DNA from: Lachnospiraceae bacterium
GTDB taxonomy: Bacteria; Bacillota; Clostridia; Lachnospirales; Lachnospiraceae
Reading direction: 5' to 3'
NCBI GenBank assembly: GCA_021205225.1
Contig: JAJPXX010000029.1
Coordinates: 1 to 32,770, forward strand
Length of the DNA: 32,770 nt
The first letter of the stretch is position 1. Each line of letters starts with the position of its first letter. Of the stretch, positions 8,287 to 15,635 are shown in pieces. The position numbers and the translations under genes are program-made. A model generated the notes under the pieces. The model saw nothing but the letters and a program-made list of their open reading frames with translations, had not been told where the DNA came from and made no database searches.

Positions 8287-10530
8287 TTACTGCGCCAGCA
8301 GCATCAGAATCTCATTGCTTCTGGAGATGAACTTTGTCATTTCATCCGGCTGCAGCGGTTTGTGTGCGATCATGGCCAGATCATAGAGCTGTTCGCAGAT
8401 CATCGGCACCTTGTCGGAGTCTTTGTGATCGACGATGTACTGCACCAGCTTGTTGTTCGCATTCAGCACGAGAGTTTCGTCTCCTCCGAACATGGACGGA
8501 TCCATGCCGTACATATTGTACATTTTCATCATTTCCTGCATCCGGCGGCTCTCTTCAGAGAGTGTGATCATGGAGGAAATGTTTTCGTTCTTCAGCTTTT
8601 CTACCTTGACGTCGAGTTTTTCTTTGTTCAGCGCTTTGCGGAATACTTCGGTCAGCGTATCCGTTATCTCTTTGAGGGATTCCTCGTCAGCATCTTCTTT
8701 TACACTGTCGGTAACGTCCGCGTCGATGCGCTGGAATTTCACTTTTTCATTGAGCTGCTCCACATGGGAGATGAACGGCGTATCAATGTTGTGCTTCAGG
8801 ATAACCGCGTTCATGCCGGACTCGCGGAACATATTGATGTACTGGCTCTGCTGTACTTCATCCGTTACGTAGTAGATGGTCGTCTTTTCCGGCTCTTTTT
8901 CTTCTTCGCCATCGACGTCGGCGTCCACATCTTCTACGACATCATCGGCATCCGCGTTTTCTGTTTTTGCAGTATCTGCGTCTGCGGCGGTAGCTTCCTC
9001 AATGACTTCGTCTGCGGCAGCTTCTGTATTCTCCGCAGCATCCGTACTCTCAGATGTGGCATCGGAATCTTCCACAACCTCACCTTCCGCGGATTCGACC
9101 GTTCCTTCTTCTACGACATCCTCCGCACTCTGCGTTGCTTTCTTTTCTTCCTCTGCTTTCAGAAGATCTTCCAGTGACTGGTATTTTCCGTCAATATCTT
9201 TGTAGAGGATGTAGTCGTTCATCTTTTCGCTGAACTTATTGTCCTTGATGCAGCCGTACTTGATGAACGGGCTGATGTCGTCCCAGTATTTTTCATAAGA
9301 TTCGCGGTCGGTCTTGCACATACCGGTCAGCTTGTCCGCGACTTTCTTGGTAATATAATCTGAAATCTTCTTTACAAAACCGTCATTCTGCAGCGCGCTT
9401 CTGGAAACGTTCAGCGGCAGATCCGGGCAGTCAATGACACCCTTTAAGAGCATCAGAAATTCAGGGATGACTTCTTTAATATTATCCGCAATGAAGACCT
9501 GGTTGTTGTACAGCTTGATCGTACCTTCGATGGAATCGTATTCGGTGTTGATCTTCGGGAAGTAGAGGATGCCCTTCAGGTTAAACGGATAATCCATATT
9601 CAGATGGATCCAGAAGAGCGGTTCCCGGTAATCCTGGAAGACCTTGCGGTAGAATTCCTTATATTCCTCTGCTGTGCAGTCGTTTGGGTGCTTTGCCCAG
9701 AGCGGGTGTGTGTCGCTTAAGGAAACCGGGCGCTTATTGATCTTCACACGTTCACGCGCCGGAGAAATCTCAACGGTTTCTTTTTCACCGTTTTCATTTT
9801 CTTTCTCTTCGGTCTTAGCGTCCTCATGGATGTGCTCGACGACAACATCATCTTCGCGCAGTTCACTTTCATCGATGGTTTCATATTCCTGCTCGGCGTT
9901 TGCTTTCGAGAGGAAAATCTGTACCGGCATGAAGGAGCAATATTTCTCAATGACCTCGCGCATACGATACTCGTTCGCAAACTCCAGGCAGTCCTCGCTC
10001 AGAAACAGTGTGATCTCCGTGCCAACCTCGTCACGGGTGCCTTCCTCCATGGAATATTCTGTGCCGCCGTCGCATTCCCAGTGAACCGGCTTCGCATCTT
10101 TCTGATAGGAGAGGGTGTCAATATGCACCTCGTCCGCTACCATAAACACAGAGTAGAAGCCCAGCCCGAAGTGACCGATAATATCGTCCTCAGTCGTCTT
10201 GTCTTTATATTTTTCAAGGAAATCGGTCGCGCCGGAGAAAGCGATCTGGGTAATGTATTCCTCGACCTCATCCGCGGTCATGCCAAGACCGGTATCAATG
10301 AATTTCAGCGTTTTTTCTTCCGGGTTCACAATCACCTGAATCCGTTTTTTATAATCTTCCGGGAAGGTATACTCGCCCATCATTTCGAGCTTTTCCAGCT
10401 TTGTAATCGCATCGCAGCCATTTGAAATTACTTCGCGCGCGAAAATGTCATGGTCGGAATAAAGCCATTTTTTAATGATTGGGAAAATGTTTTCGCTGTT
10501 GATGGAAAGACTTCCTGTCTTTTTGCTCAT
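8287..10530 (-). CDS. htpG: Molecular chaperone HtpG (Hsp90) with acidic insert
   Basis: ATP-dependent cytosolic Hsp90 chaperone. The N-terminal GHKL ATPase has EVISNGCDAITKL (adenine-site Glu, Asn, Asp), DTGLGMT and GHFGLGFYSVFMVAD. The middle domain carries FWIHLNMDYPFNLKGILYFP and LPLNVSRSALQ, and the C-terminal domain follows. It is 747 aa against roughly 620-640 for typical HtpG. The excess is mainly a ~90-residue stretch at about 458-548, rich in Glu, Asp and Ala, placed just before the TTIYYVTDE strand of the middle domain. I set the start at ATG 10528-10530, 8 nt after AAGGAG; an upstream GTG abuts the ribosome-binding site. A CIRCE operator and a strong promoter lie upstream, so HrcA control is likely. 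Confidence 0.97.
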   Translation of the reverse strand: MSKKTGSLSINSENIFPIIKKWLYSDHDIFAREVISNGCDAITKLEKLEMMGEYTFPEDYKKRIQVIVNPEEKTLKFIDTGLGMTADEVEEYITQIAFSGATDFLEKYKDKTTEDDIIGHFGLGFYSVFMVADEVHIDTLSYQKDAKPVHWECDGGTEYSMEEGTRDEVGTEITLFLSEDCLEFANEYRMREVIEKYCSFMPVQIFLSKANAEQEYETIDESELREDDVVVEHIHEDAKTEEKENENGEKETVEISPARERVKINKRPVSLSDTHPLWAKHPNDCTAEEYKEFYRKVFQDYREPLFWIHLNMDYPFNLKGILYFPKINTEYDSIEGTIKLYNNQVFIADNIKEVIPEFLMLLKGVIDCPDLPLNVSRSALQNDGFVKKISDYITKKVADKLTGMCKTDRESYEKYWDDISPFIKYGCIKDNKFSEKMNDYILYKDIDGKYQSLEDLLKAEEEKKATQSAEDVVEEGTVESAEGEVVEDSDATSESTDAAENTEAAADEVIEEATAADADTAKTENADADDVVEDVDADVDGEEEKEPEKTTIYYVTDEVQQSQYINMFRESGMNAVILKHNIDTPFISHVEQLNEKVKFQRIDADVTDSVKEDADEESLKEITDTLTEVFRKALNKEKLDVKVEKLKNENISSMITLSEESRRMQEMMKMYNMYGMDPSMFGGDETLVLNANNKLVQYIVDHKDSDKVPMICEQLYDLAMIAHKPLQPDEMTKFISRSNEILMLLAQ

Positions 10531-10669
10531 ACAAATCACTCCTTAAATTATAATATAATTTTCATTTTGTCTGCAGTTGTAGAGCGGGGGCGGGAATCCG
10601 AATCCGGAAATGGGGATACTATACTCTCTCTAACAGGGATTTGGGGCAGCGCCTCCGCAAACTGACAAC

Positions 10670-10698
10670 ATAATAATACTGTCAGGGTGAAATGTCAA
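10670..10698 (-). promoter_or_regulatory. htpG promoter
   Basis: Minus strand TTGACA (10693-10698), a 17-bp spacer and TATTAT (10670-10675). The transcript would start near 10663, giving a leader of about 130 nt before htpG. Confidence 0.75.
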
Positions 10699-10699
10699 G

Positions 10700-10733
10700 A
10701 AAAAAATCAGCACTCAATTGAAATGAGTGCTAA
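10700..10733 (-). terminator. CIRCE hairpin followed by T tract: terminator of DUF5721 gene
   Basis: In the RNA read from the minus strand, the CIRCE arms form a 9-bp stem (one U-G pair) followed at once by GATTTTTTTC. It starts 23 nt after the stop codon of the DUF5721 gene. The same bases thus look like a rho-independent terminator as well as an operator. Confidence 0.6.
10707..10733. promoter_or_regulatory. CIRCE element (HrcA operator)
   Basis: On the minus strand the arms are TTAGCACTC and GAGTGCTGA separated by 9 bp. This matches the CIRCE consensus TTAGCACTC-N9-GAGTGCTAA at 17 of 18 arm positions. HrcA binding here would repress heat-shock transcription. It lies just upstream of the htpG -35 box, where most CIRCE sites overlap or follow the promoter. 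Confidence 0.85.
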
Positions 10734-10756
10734 CAGATGTTTGGGATAGATTTTAT

Positions 10757-11254
10757 TTATAGAAATGGAATCTGTTTTTGCCGGAAAAATTTTTCCAGCA
10801 TTTCGTCCCAGGCGTGCTCCAGCGATCGGTCAAGCGTGAATGCTTTCAGAGAGACCCCGCTGACGCAGATGAGTACCTTCCCGTCGAAACGGATATTCAG
10901 AAACAGGCCGTCTACCTGTTCTTTGCTGATGGGCAGACCGCTCTGCAAGATCAGCTTTTCGACATTATGCGGCGCGAGCCGGAACACGATGGCAAAGCGC
11001 AGCGGAGTGTGCCTGCCCTTTGTCAGATCAAAAAAGAATGGCCGTACCCGTTTCCAGAGGGTATAGCCGGATTTTTCTGCGGTCGGCAGCTCTGCCTCTG
11101 TGGTGTTCAGATAATCCGGATGAAAGGTACCGTCAATCTGAAATGTAGCAAAGGTGGTGATGGACGCTTCGGAGAGCAGAAAGGTGTCAAACGCATCGTC
11201 CGTGAGGAGTTTTTTCATAAATCCCAGGTTGTCCTGAATCTGAAAAGAACGCAC
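10757..11254 (-). CDS. DUF5721 family protein
   Basis: A 165-aa soluble protein that I recognise as DUF5721, seen in Lachnospiraceae and of unknown function. Characteristic features are the opening RSFQIQDNLGFMKKLL, FATFQIDGTFHPDYL, the W-x-x-VRPFFFDLTKGRHTPLRFAIVF core and a C-terminal basic tail. The start is GTG at 11252-11254, 8 nt after a perfect AAGGAGG (11263-11269). Upstream in-frame ATGs lack a ribosome-binding site, and the one at 11326 sits in the probable -10 box. It is a monocistronic unit divergent from degV, ending in the CIRCE/terminator hairpin. Confidence 0.85.
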   Translation of the reverse strand: MRSFQIQDNLGFMKKLLTDDAFDTFLLSEASITTFATFQIDGTFHPDYLNTTEAELPTAEKSGYTLWKRVRPFFFDLTKGRHTPLRFAIVFRLAPHNVEKLILQSGLPISKEQVDGLFLNIRFDGKVLICVSGVSLKAFTLDRSLEHAWDEMLEKFFRQKQIPFL

Positions 11255-11324
11255 AGAGGAGACCTCCTTGTTGAAGACTTGTAATGGTTTCGTGCTTTCA
11301 AAACGACTCATATCGTTCCCGGTC

Positions 11325-11354
11325 ATTATACATGAGAATTCCCCGCCTTTGCAA
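11325..11354 (-). promoter_or_regulatory. Promoter of DUF5721 gene
   Basis: Minus strand TTGCAA (11349-11354), an 18-bp spacer and TATAAT (11325-11330). Start of transcription near 11318 leaves a ~64-nt leader to the GTG start, consistent with the start chosen. Confidence 0.6.
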
Positions 11355-11392
11355 CCGGGAAAATCAAAAATATGGAAAAACGAAATTTCCTC

Positions 11393-11421
11393 TTTTCAAG
11401 CGGACAGGAATATGATATGAT
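11393..11421 (+). promoter_or_regulatory. Possible degV promoter
   Basis: TTTTCA (11393-11398), a 17-bp spacer and TATGAT (11416-11421) form a weak match. The ~130-nt leader that follows has no structure I recognise apart from the small GCCTGC/GCAGGC pair near 11528-11540. Confidence 0.35.
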
Positions 11422-11553
11422 AATCTAGACTTGAAAACTACGTTACGAAAGAATGAAAAACGTGTGAGAAGCCAAATGCAGGCAGATAAAGAAGAAGCAG
11501 TGTAATTATTCAGAACAGTAACTCGCGCCTGCTGCAGGCACAGGAGGTTTATT

Positions 11554-12393
11554 ATGGAATATGTAATTGTGATGGACAGCTGCGGGGAGCGTACAGAGGC
11601 GATGAAGGCGGATGAACGTATTATTTCAGCTCCATTGACGATGCAGGTAGATGATGATTCTTTTGTAGACGATGACAGCTATGATCACGCTGAGTTTTTG
11701 CAGAAGATCGCTGCAAGCCCCAACTGTCCGAAGTCAGCGTGCCCGTCTCCGGATTATTATAAGAAAGCATTTGAAAGAGCCGAGAAGCGGGCGTATGCGG
11801 TGACCCTGTCCGCAGAGTTGAGCGGCTCGTGCAACAGTGCGGTGCTGGCCAGAGACCTTCTGGAGGAAGAAGGCTCCGGACTGCAGGTGCATGTGTTTAA
11901 CTCCCGTTCCGCCTCGATTGGCGAGACGCTGATTACTGCGAAGATTCAGGAATGTGAGGCGGCGGGGATGCCATTCGAGGAGCTTGTGGAAACCGTCGAG
12001 GCATATATTGACGGACAGAATACGTACTTTGTGCTGGAAAATCTGGAAACCCTGCGCAAGAATGGCCGTCTGAGTGATATCAAAGCGTTCTTTGCGTCGG
12101 CGCTGAAAATCAAACCGGTTATGGGCGCGACGCCGGAAGGGACGATCATACAGCTGGATCAGGCGCGCGGGATTAACAAGGCGCTTGTGAAGATGGTGGA
12201 TTATATTGTGGAGCAGGCAGAGAACCCGGCGGAAAAGATTCTGGCGCTGTCGCACTGCAACTGCCCGGAGCGCGGACGTATGGTTCTGGAAGCGATCACG
12301 AAGCGCATTTCAGTCAGGGACGTGATTTTTCTTGATACGGCCGGGGTTTCCACGATGTACGCGAATGACGGCGGCATCATTGTAGTGATTTAG
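11554..12393 (+). CDS. DegV family fatty-acid-binding protein
   Basis: A 279-aa cytosolic protein of the DegV (FakB-like) family. These bind a fatty acid and, with the kinase FakA, can supply acyl-phosphate to lipid synthesis; whether this copy does so is not known. Seen features are the N-terminal YVIVMDSCGER strand, TLSAELSGSCNSA, HVFNSRSASIGE, the FVLENLETLRKNGRLSDIKAF helix and SALKIKPVMGATPEGTI. All of these are typical of both lobes, and the length is normal. The start is supported by CAGGAGG upstream of ATG. No FakA gene is nearby, as is usual for multi-copy DegV proteins in Clostridia. Confidence 0.95.
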   Translation: MEYVIVMDSCGERTEAMKADERIISAPLTMQVDDDSFVDDDSYDHAEFLQKIAASPNCPKSACPSPDYYKKAFERAEKRAYAVTLSAELSGSCNSAVLARDLLEEEGSGLQVHVFNSRSASIGETLITAKIQECEAAGMPFEELVETVEAYIDGQNTYFVLENLETLRKNGRLSDIKAFFASALKIKPVMGATPEGTIIQLDQARGINKALVKMVDYIVEQAENPAEKILALSHCNCPERGRMVLEAITKRISVRDVIFLDTAGVSTMYANDGGIIVVI

Positions 12394-12425
12394 TTATTGC
12401 TTTGCGCTTTTGCGGGAAAAAGTGG

Positions 12426-12453
12426 TTGCACTTTTTTCAAAATAGTGTATACT
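12426..12453 (+). promoter_or_regulatory. Promoter of small membrane protein gene
   Basis: TTGCAC (12426-12431), a 16-bp spacer and TATACT (12448-12453), about 37 nt before the start codon. Confidence 0.6.
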
Positions 12454-12489
12454 GGACAAAGATGCAGTATTTGCAAAGGAGAGAGATAC

Positions 12490-12744
12490 ATGAGCCAGGA
12501 AAAAGTGGATCGCCATAAAGAACAAAAACGGAACGTGAAAAAGATTGTAAAGAAAGAAAAACGGGAATGGATGCTGACCAAGGCCGCGATGGCGTTAGTA
12601 GGCGTCCTGCTGGTGGTATGGATCGGCGTTTCCGTTTACAATTATTCAGATGTTTCAGACAGTACGACGGTTGATCTTCCGACCTACACGGTAGATACGG
12701 CGGCGCTGGATGATTATCTGACAGAGCTATATGCGGAAGAATAA
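12490..12744 (+). CDS. Small single-pass membrane protein, function unknown
   Basis: An 84-aa protein with a very basic N-terminal third (residues ~1-30, many Lys and Arg) and one membrane segment (about 33-53, AAMALVGVLLVVWIGVSVY). An acidic tail of ~30 residues follows. The positive-inside rule places the basic end in the cytoplasm and the tail outside. I chose ATG 12490, just after GGAGAG, instead of an ATG 93 nt earlier that precedes the promoter. It has its own promoter and a strong terminator, so it is a monocistronic gene. I do not recognise a named family. Confidence 0.75.
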   Translation: MSQEKVDRHKEQKRNVKKIVKKEKREWMLTKAAMALVGVLLVVWIGVSVYNYSDVSDSTTVDLPTYTVDTAALDDYLTELYAEE

Positions 12745-12749
12745 GATGC

Positions 12750-12778
12750 GGCAGTGGGAAAACCCCACTGCCTTTTTT
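12750..12778 (+). terminator. Rho-independent terminator
   Basis: GGCAGTGGG (12750-12758), a 5-nt loop, CCCACTGCC (12764-12772) and six T. It sits five nt after the stop codon of the small membrane protein gene. Confidence 0.92.
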
Positions 12779-12910
12779 GTCCAATAGGAAAGTTCTCCGA
12801 ACTTCCCTGTCGGACAAAAACCCTCCGGGAGGATGCGCATGCCGCGCTAGAGGAAACTGTCTGCTTGCGCAGACGCGCGGCAGCGCGAGAATCCCGCAAA
12901 GCAGGATTCT
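12774..12910. repeat. Cluster of adjacent hairpins, possible repetitive element
   Basis: Three inverted repeats follow each other without coding sequence. (a) TTTTTGTCC (12774-12782) pairs with GGACAAAAA (12812-12820) around an inner GGAAAGTTC/GAACTTCC stem. (b) GCCGCGC (12841-12847) pairs with GCGCGGC (12875-12881) around GTCTGC/GCAGAC (12859-12864 and 12869-12874). (c) AGAATCC (12888-12894) pairs with GGATTCT (12904-12910). The first has T/A tracts on both sides, so it can terminate in both directions. The rest exceeds what a terminator needs and may be a dispersed repeat. Confidence 0.5.
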
Positions 12911-12929
12911 ATTTACTCGATTACACGGA

Positions 12930-13154
12930 TCAGCCGCAGGCGCCGCACAGGGAATTCCCGCATCCGCATCCGCCAAAGAAGCACAGGAGGATGATAATCC
13001 ACAGGCAGCTGTTGTCAGTGCCGCAGGAAGAACCACACCCAGAACCACATCCGTTGCCGCAGCCGAGGAAGAGAAGGACGATAATCCACAGGAAGGAATT
13101 GTTTGTTCCGGTGTCGCATCCGCATCCGCAGTTTGTAGCCGCTAAATCACTCAT
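12930..13154 (-). CDS. Cys/Gly-rich duplicated small membrane peptide (HCB-type)
   Basis: A 74-aa protein with 15 cysteines. Two copies of a unit, N-N-S-F-LWIIVLLFLG and D-N-S-C-LWIIILLCFFGG, are each followed by Gly/Cys repeats such as GCGSGCGSSCG. Databases carry very similar clostridial proteins under the odd name 'chorion class high-cysteine HCB protein 13'. The tryptophan-led hydrophobic unit also recalls YjcZ-type sporulation peptides. Role is unknown; a spore-coat or envelope location is an inference. The start has GGAGG 8 nt upstream, and the gene follows the S8 peptidase by 34 nt on the same strand, so the two are probably co-transcribed. Confidence 0.8.
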   Translation of the reverse strand: MSDLAATNCGCGCDTGTNNSFLWIIVLLFLGCGNGCGSGCGSSCGTDNSCLWIIILLCFFGGCGCGNSLCGACG

Positions 13155-13188
13155 TTCGTTTTCCTCCGAAAATTGATTTTACAGTGTA

Positions 13189-15042
13189 TCATATGTTCTC
13201 CGACGAAAAGTGTGCCTGAAAAGACTGGAAAACTCCGTAAAGGTTCATTTCGCCGTTCCCCCAGCCCGGATTCGGGTACGTCAGATTGCCGCGCTGCCGT
13301 ACTCCGCGCAGTAATAAATTTTTTAACTCTTCAGAAGAAAAAAAGCGGGGCGGATTCTGCCGCAGACCGCCCTCGAAGAGCAGGGCGGCTGCTCCGGCCG
13401 TAAGGGCGGCTGCCGCGCAGGAACCTGTGATGGAAGCGTAGCTTCCGCCCGCTGCGGGGCAGGTAACCTGTACACCGGGCGCGGCAAGGTCAGGCTTGAT
13501 GAGATTATTTCTTGTGTACCCGCGTCCGGAATGAAGGTAGAGGCTGTCATTGTAAGCATTCCAGGAACCGACAGCGACAGGCGAGGCGGCGCAGGAGGGA
13601 ACAACCAGAGTGGTATCCGCGTCCGCTGCGAGGAAACGGATCTGTGGATCAACCAGTCCGTGGATCGGCAGCCAGAGATGGAAAAAAAGGCCGGCTGTGC
13701 CGGATCCGGTGACATGGATGTGCCAGAGACCGGGTGCCGGATCGGAAAAGCGCATCAGAATAAGCTGTGCGCGCTCCGGCTGTTCTGTGATGCCCCAGGT
13801 GACAGAAATCCGGCTCGTTTCTAATAAGAAAGAAAAATCTCTGGAAAAGCCGTTCATCGGCCAGAGCGGAGAAATCGTCTCGCCAAGCGGTGAGGTAAAC
13901 CCCAGGCGGAACTGTGCGGGAGAGTCGGCCCAGAATTCAAGAGAGAATCCCTGCGTTTCCTGGTCGATGAGGAGTTCCGCGTCTGCCGAATCATCTGCAT
14001 GCCGCAGTACGCCGCGGTAATGATGGTCGAAGCCGACTTCATTTCCGGTGCCGGTGACTGCGCAGACGCCAGGGGTGAGAAGCGCTTCATCAAGTATTTC
14101 CTCGAAAGGCGTGTGTCCGGTGTGGCCGCCCTGGCTGGTGCCAAGCGATACGCAGATCACGAGCGGCAGTTCAAGCTGTGCAGCGCAGTCCATCAGATAG
14201 CGAATGCCGAGCATCAGATCATTTTCCTGATAGGCGGCGGCGCTTTCCGGTATTCGGAAATATGTGCGCAGGTACTGTTTTGCACTTTTCAGGCGTACAA
14301 ATGCGATGCTGCACATGGGCGCCGCACCGGTAAAGCCTTCCCCTGCGTCAGGACTGCCGCAGGCAATTCCGGCGACCGCAGTGCCGTGTCCGCGCAAATC
14401 CGGATAAGGAGCAAAATCAGCAGCCGCGTCAGCTTCCGCAGGATGTGTTTCGTAGCCGGCGATGGTGCTGTTTTCTGAAAAGGACGTTCTCGTACCGGAA
14501 AAAAGAGCATGGTCAATCGTTTCTTTTGTAAACTCCGTTCCATATGAGAAGCCCGCGGGAGGTGTGCCGCGTGTGTCAGACTGATCCCAAAGGCGCAGGA
14601 TCCGGCTGGTGCCATCCGCGTTTCGAAATGCGGGATGAGTGTAATCAATACCGGAATCAAGGAACCCCATGAGAATGCCGGAACCGGACAGCTCTAAAAA
14701 AGATTGAATCCGGACAGGCAGGATTCCTGCGGCCTCCAGGCTGACGACATTGATTTCCGTGAATAATTTGGGGACAGAAGAATAGCCGATTTCCTCCACG
14801 GTCGCAAGGTGGTCGGAAAGCGGGGCGTACAGGATCGCCCAGGTTTCGTTGATGGGTTGTCTGAAAAGGCTCTGTTCACTGACCGCTGACATAAAAATAC
14901 CTGTCCGCGGCTGGAGCGATGGTGCGGCGGATAAGGAGGATTCCGCTGTCAAATCAGGGAACGCAGATGAGAATGATGGCCTGTGCACGATAATATCGGA
15001 ATAATCCTCCCGGAGCGCAGGCGAGAGAAGGGTCTGCTCCAT
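13189..15042 (-). CDS. Subtilisin-like S8 peptidase of Csp type, Cys at the catalytic Ser position
   Basis: A 617-aa protein without a signal peptide, resembling clostridial Csp germination proteases. D129 lies in GFLDSGIDYTHPAF, H219 in LRGHGTAVAG, and the oxyanion Asn in TGTGNEVGFDHH. The usual G-T-S-x-A-x-P block reads G540-S-C-A-A-A-A, so the residue aligned with the nucleophile is C542, with AALTAGAAALL following in register. A jelly-roll-like insert (about residues 340-480) separates the Asn and Ser regions, as in Csp proteins. The protein may be a pseudoprotease, like CspA/CspC, or a thiol variant. The start is ATG 15040-15042 behind GGGGGGAG. A GC-rich hairpin partly covers this ribosome-binding site (15055-15081). 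The partner Cys-rich peptide is immediately downstream. Confidence 0.9.
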   Translation of the reverse strand: MEQTLLSPALREDYSDIIVHRPSFSSAFPDLTAESSLSAAPSLQPRTGIFMSAVSEQSLFRQPINETWAILYAPLSDHLATVEEIGYSSVPKLFTEINVVSLEAAGILPVRIQSFLELSGSGILMGFLDSGIDYTHPAFRNADGTSRILRLWDQSDTRGTPPAGFSYGTEFTKETIDHALFSGTRTSFSENSTIAGYETHPAEADAAADFAPYPDLRGHGTAVAGIACGSPDAGEGFTGAAPMCSIAFVRLKSAKQYLRTYFRIPESAAAYQENDLMLGIRYLMDCAAQLELPLVICVSLGTSQGGHTGHTPFEEILDEALLTPGVCAVTGTGNEVGFDHHYRGVLRHADDSADAELLIDQETQGFSLEFWADSPAQFRLGFTSPLGETISPLWPMNGFSRDFSFLLETSRISVTWGITEQPERAQLILMRFSDPAPGLWHIHVTGSGTAGLFFHLWLPIHGLVDPQIRFLAADADTTLVVPSCAASPVAVGSWNAYNDSLYLHSGRGYTRNNLIKPDLAAPGVQVTCPAAGGSYASITGSCAAAALTAGAAALLFEGGLRQNPPRFFSSEELKNLLLRGVRQRGNLTYPNPGWGNGEMNLYGVFQSFQAHFSSENI

Positions 15043-15136
15043 AGAATCTCCCCCCGGCCGCCAGGTGAATGGACGACCGGATGTTTTTACTATTCTATGA
15101 AACAGACAGGAAAAGGTGAACTTACGTCGTCAAAAT

Positions 15137-15514
15137 TTATTCCGCTGCATTAAGATGAATGTGTGCCTTGATCGCTTCGAAGCTCTCACGGCTGATCACA
15201 TGCTCAATTTTGCAGGCATCCTCCGTGGCGGTCTTTTCGTCCACGCCAAGAGAGATCAGCCAGGAAGAAATCCATTTATGGCGTTCATAGATCTCTTCAG
15301 CGATCGCGCGCCCGGATTCGGTCAGGCTGATAAAGCCGGCGTCCGATACGGTAATATGATTTTTTAACCGCAGATTTTTCATGGCAATGCTGACGCTCGA
15401 TTTTTTAAAACCAAGCTCTGTCGCGATGTCAACAGAACGAACGACCGGGAGGCGTTCGCTCAGGATAAGAATGGTTTCAAGATAGTTTTCCGCAGATTCA
15501 TTTGTTGCACTCAT
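15137..15514 (-). CDS. DtxR/MntR-family metal-dependent transcriptional regulator
   Basis: A 125-aa repressor of the iron/manganese-dependent DtxR family. A winged helix-turn-helix occupies residues ~1-70 (SAENYLETILILSERLPVVRSVDIATELGFKKSSVSIAMKNLRLKNHI). The metal-binding and dimerisation helices follow, with E-x-x-x-E-R-H-K-W and the C-K-I-E-H-V-I-S segment. There is no SH3-like third domain, as in MntR. It is divergent from feoA-feoA-feoB, so it most likely represses ferrous-iron uptake when Fe2+ (or Mn2+) is plentiful. It starts at ATG 15512-15514 after GAGG. Both its promoter and the feo promoter contain GTATACTAA, which suggests autoregulation. Confidence 0.93.
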   Translation of the reverse strand: MSATNESAENYLETILILSERLPVVRSVDIATELGFKKSSVSIAMKNLRLKNHITVSDAGFISLTESGRAIAEEIYERHKWISSWLISLGVDEKTATEDACKIEHVISRESFEAIKAHIHLNAAE

Positions 15515-15554
15515 TTTGATACCTCACAATACGTTTTACAGAATATATGAATTT

Positions 15555-15583
15555 AGTATACCATCAAATTGAAAAATCGTAAA
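15555..15583 (-). promoter_or_regulatory. Promoter of DtxR-family gene
   Basis: Minus strand TTTACG (15578-15583), a 17-bp spacer and TATACT (15555-15560). The -10 is embedded in GTATACTAA, shared with the feo promoter. Confidence 0.65.
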
Positions 15584-15603
15584 GAAAAAACTGAAAAAAT
15601 GGC

Positions 15604-15632
15604 TTGACGTTCCTCAAACGTTAGAGTATACT
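15604..15632 (+). promoter_or_regulatory. feo operon promoter
   Basis: TTGACG (15604-15609), a 17-bp spacer and TATACT (15627-15632). Transcription would begin near 15639, leaving a ~130-nt leader that can form a hairpin with CTGACTC and GGGTCAG arms. Confidence 0.75.
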
Positions 15633-15635
15633 AAC
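15620..15635. promoter_or_regulatory. Putative DtxR-type operator over the feo -10
   Basis: GTTAG (15620-15624), six bases and CTAAC (15631-15635) form an inverted repeat over the -10 box. GTTAG/CTAAC half-sites also occur in the IdeR/DtxR box (TTAGGTTAGGCTAACCTAA), though with a shorter spacer there. The divergent promoter repeats the core GTATACTAA at 15553-15561 on the other strand. Confidence 0.5.

Noticed and set aside
8200..9177. A 325-codon plus-strand frame opposite htpG
   Set aside because: It is a shadow of the acidic, Ala/Glu/Asp-rich htpG codons. It has no ribosome-binding site and reads as an implausible His/Phe-rich protein.
12437..13048. A 203-codon minus-strand frame crossing a terminator and hairpin cluster
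   Set aside because: It runs through the strong terminator at 12750-12778, the hairpin cluster and the HCB peptide gene in another frame. The composition is not protein-like.
12754..13176. A 140-codon plus-strand frame opposite the Cys-rich peptide
   Set aside because: It begins inside a terminator hairpin and mirrors the Cys/Gly codons of the real gene as Pro/His/Arg repeats.
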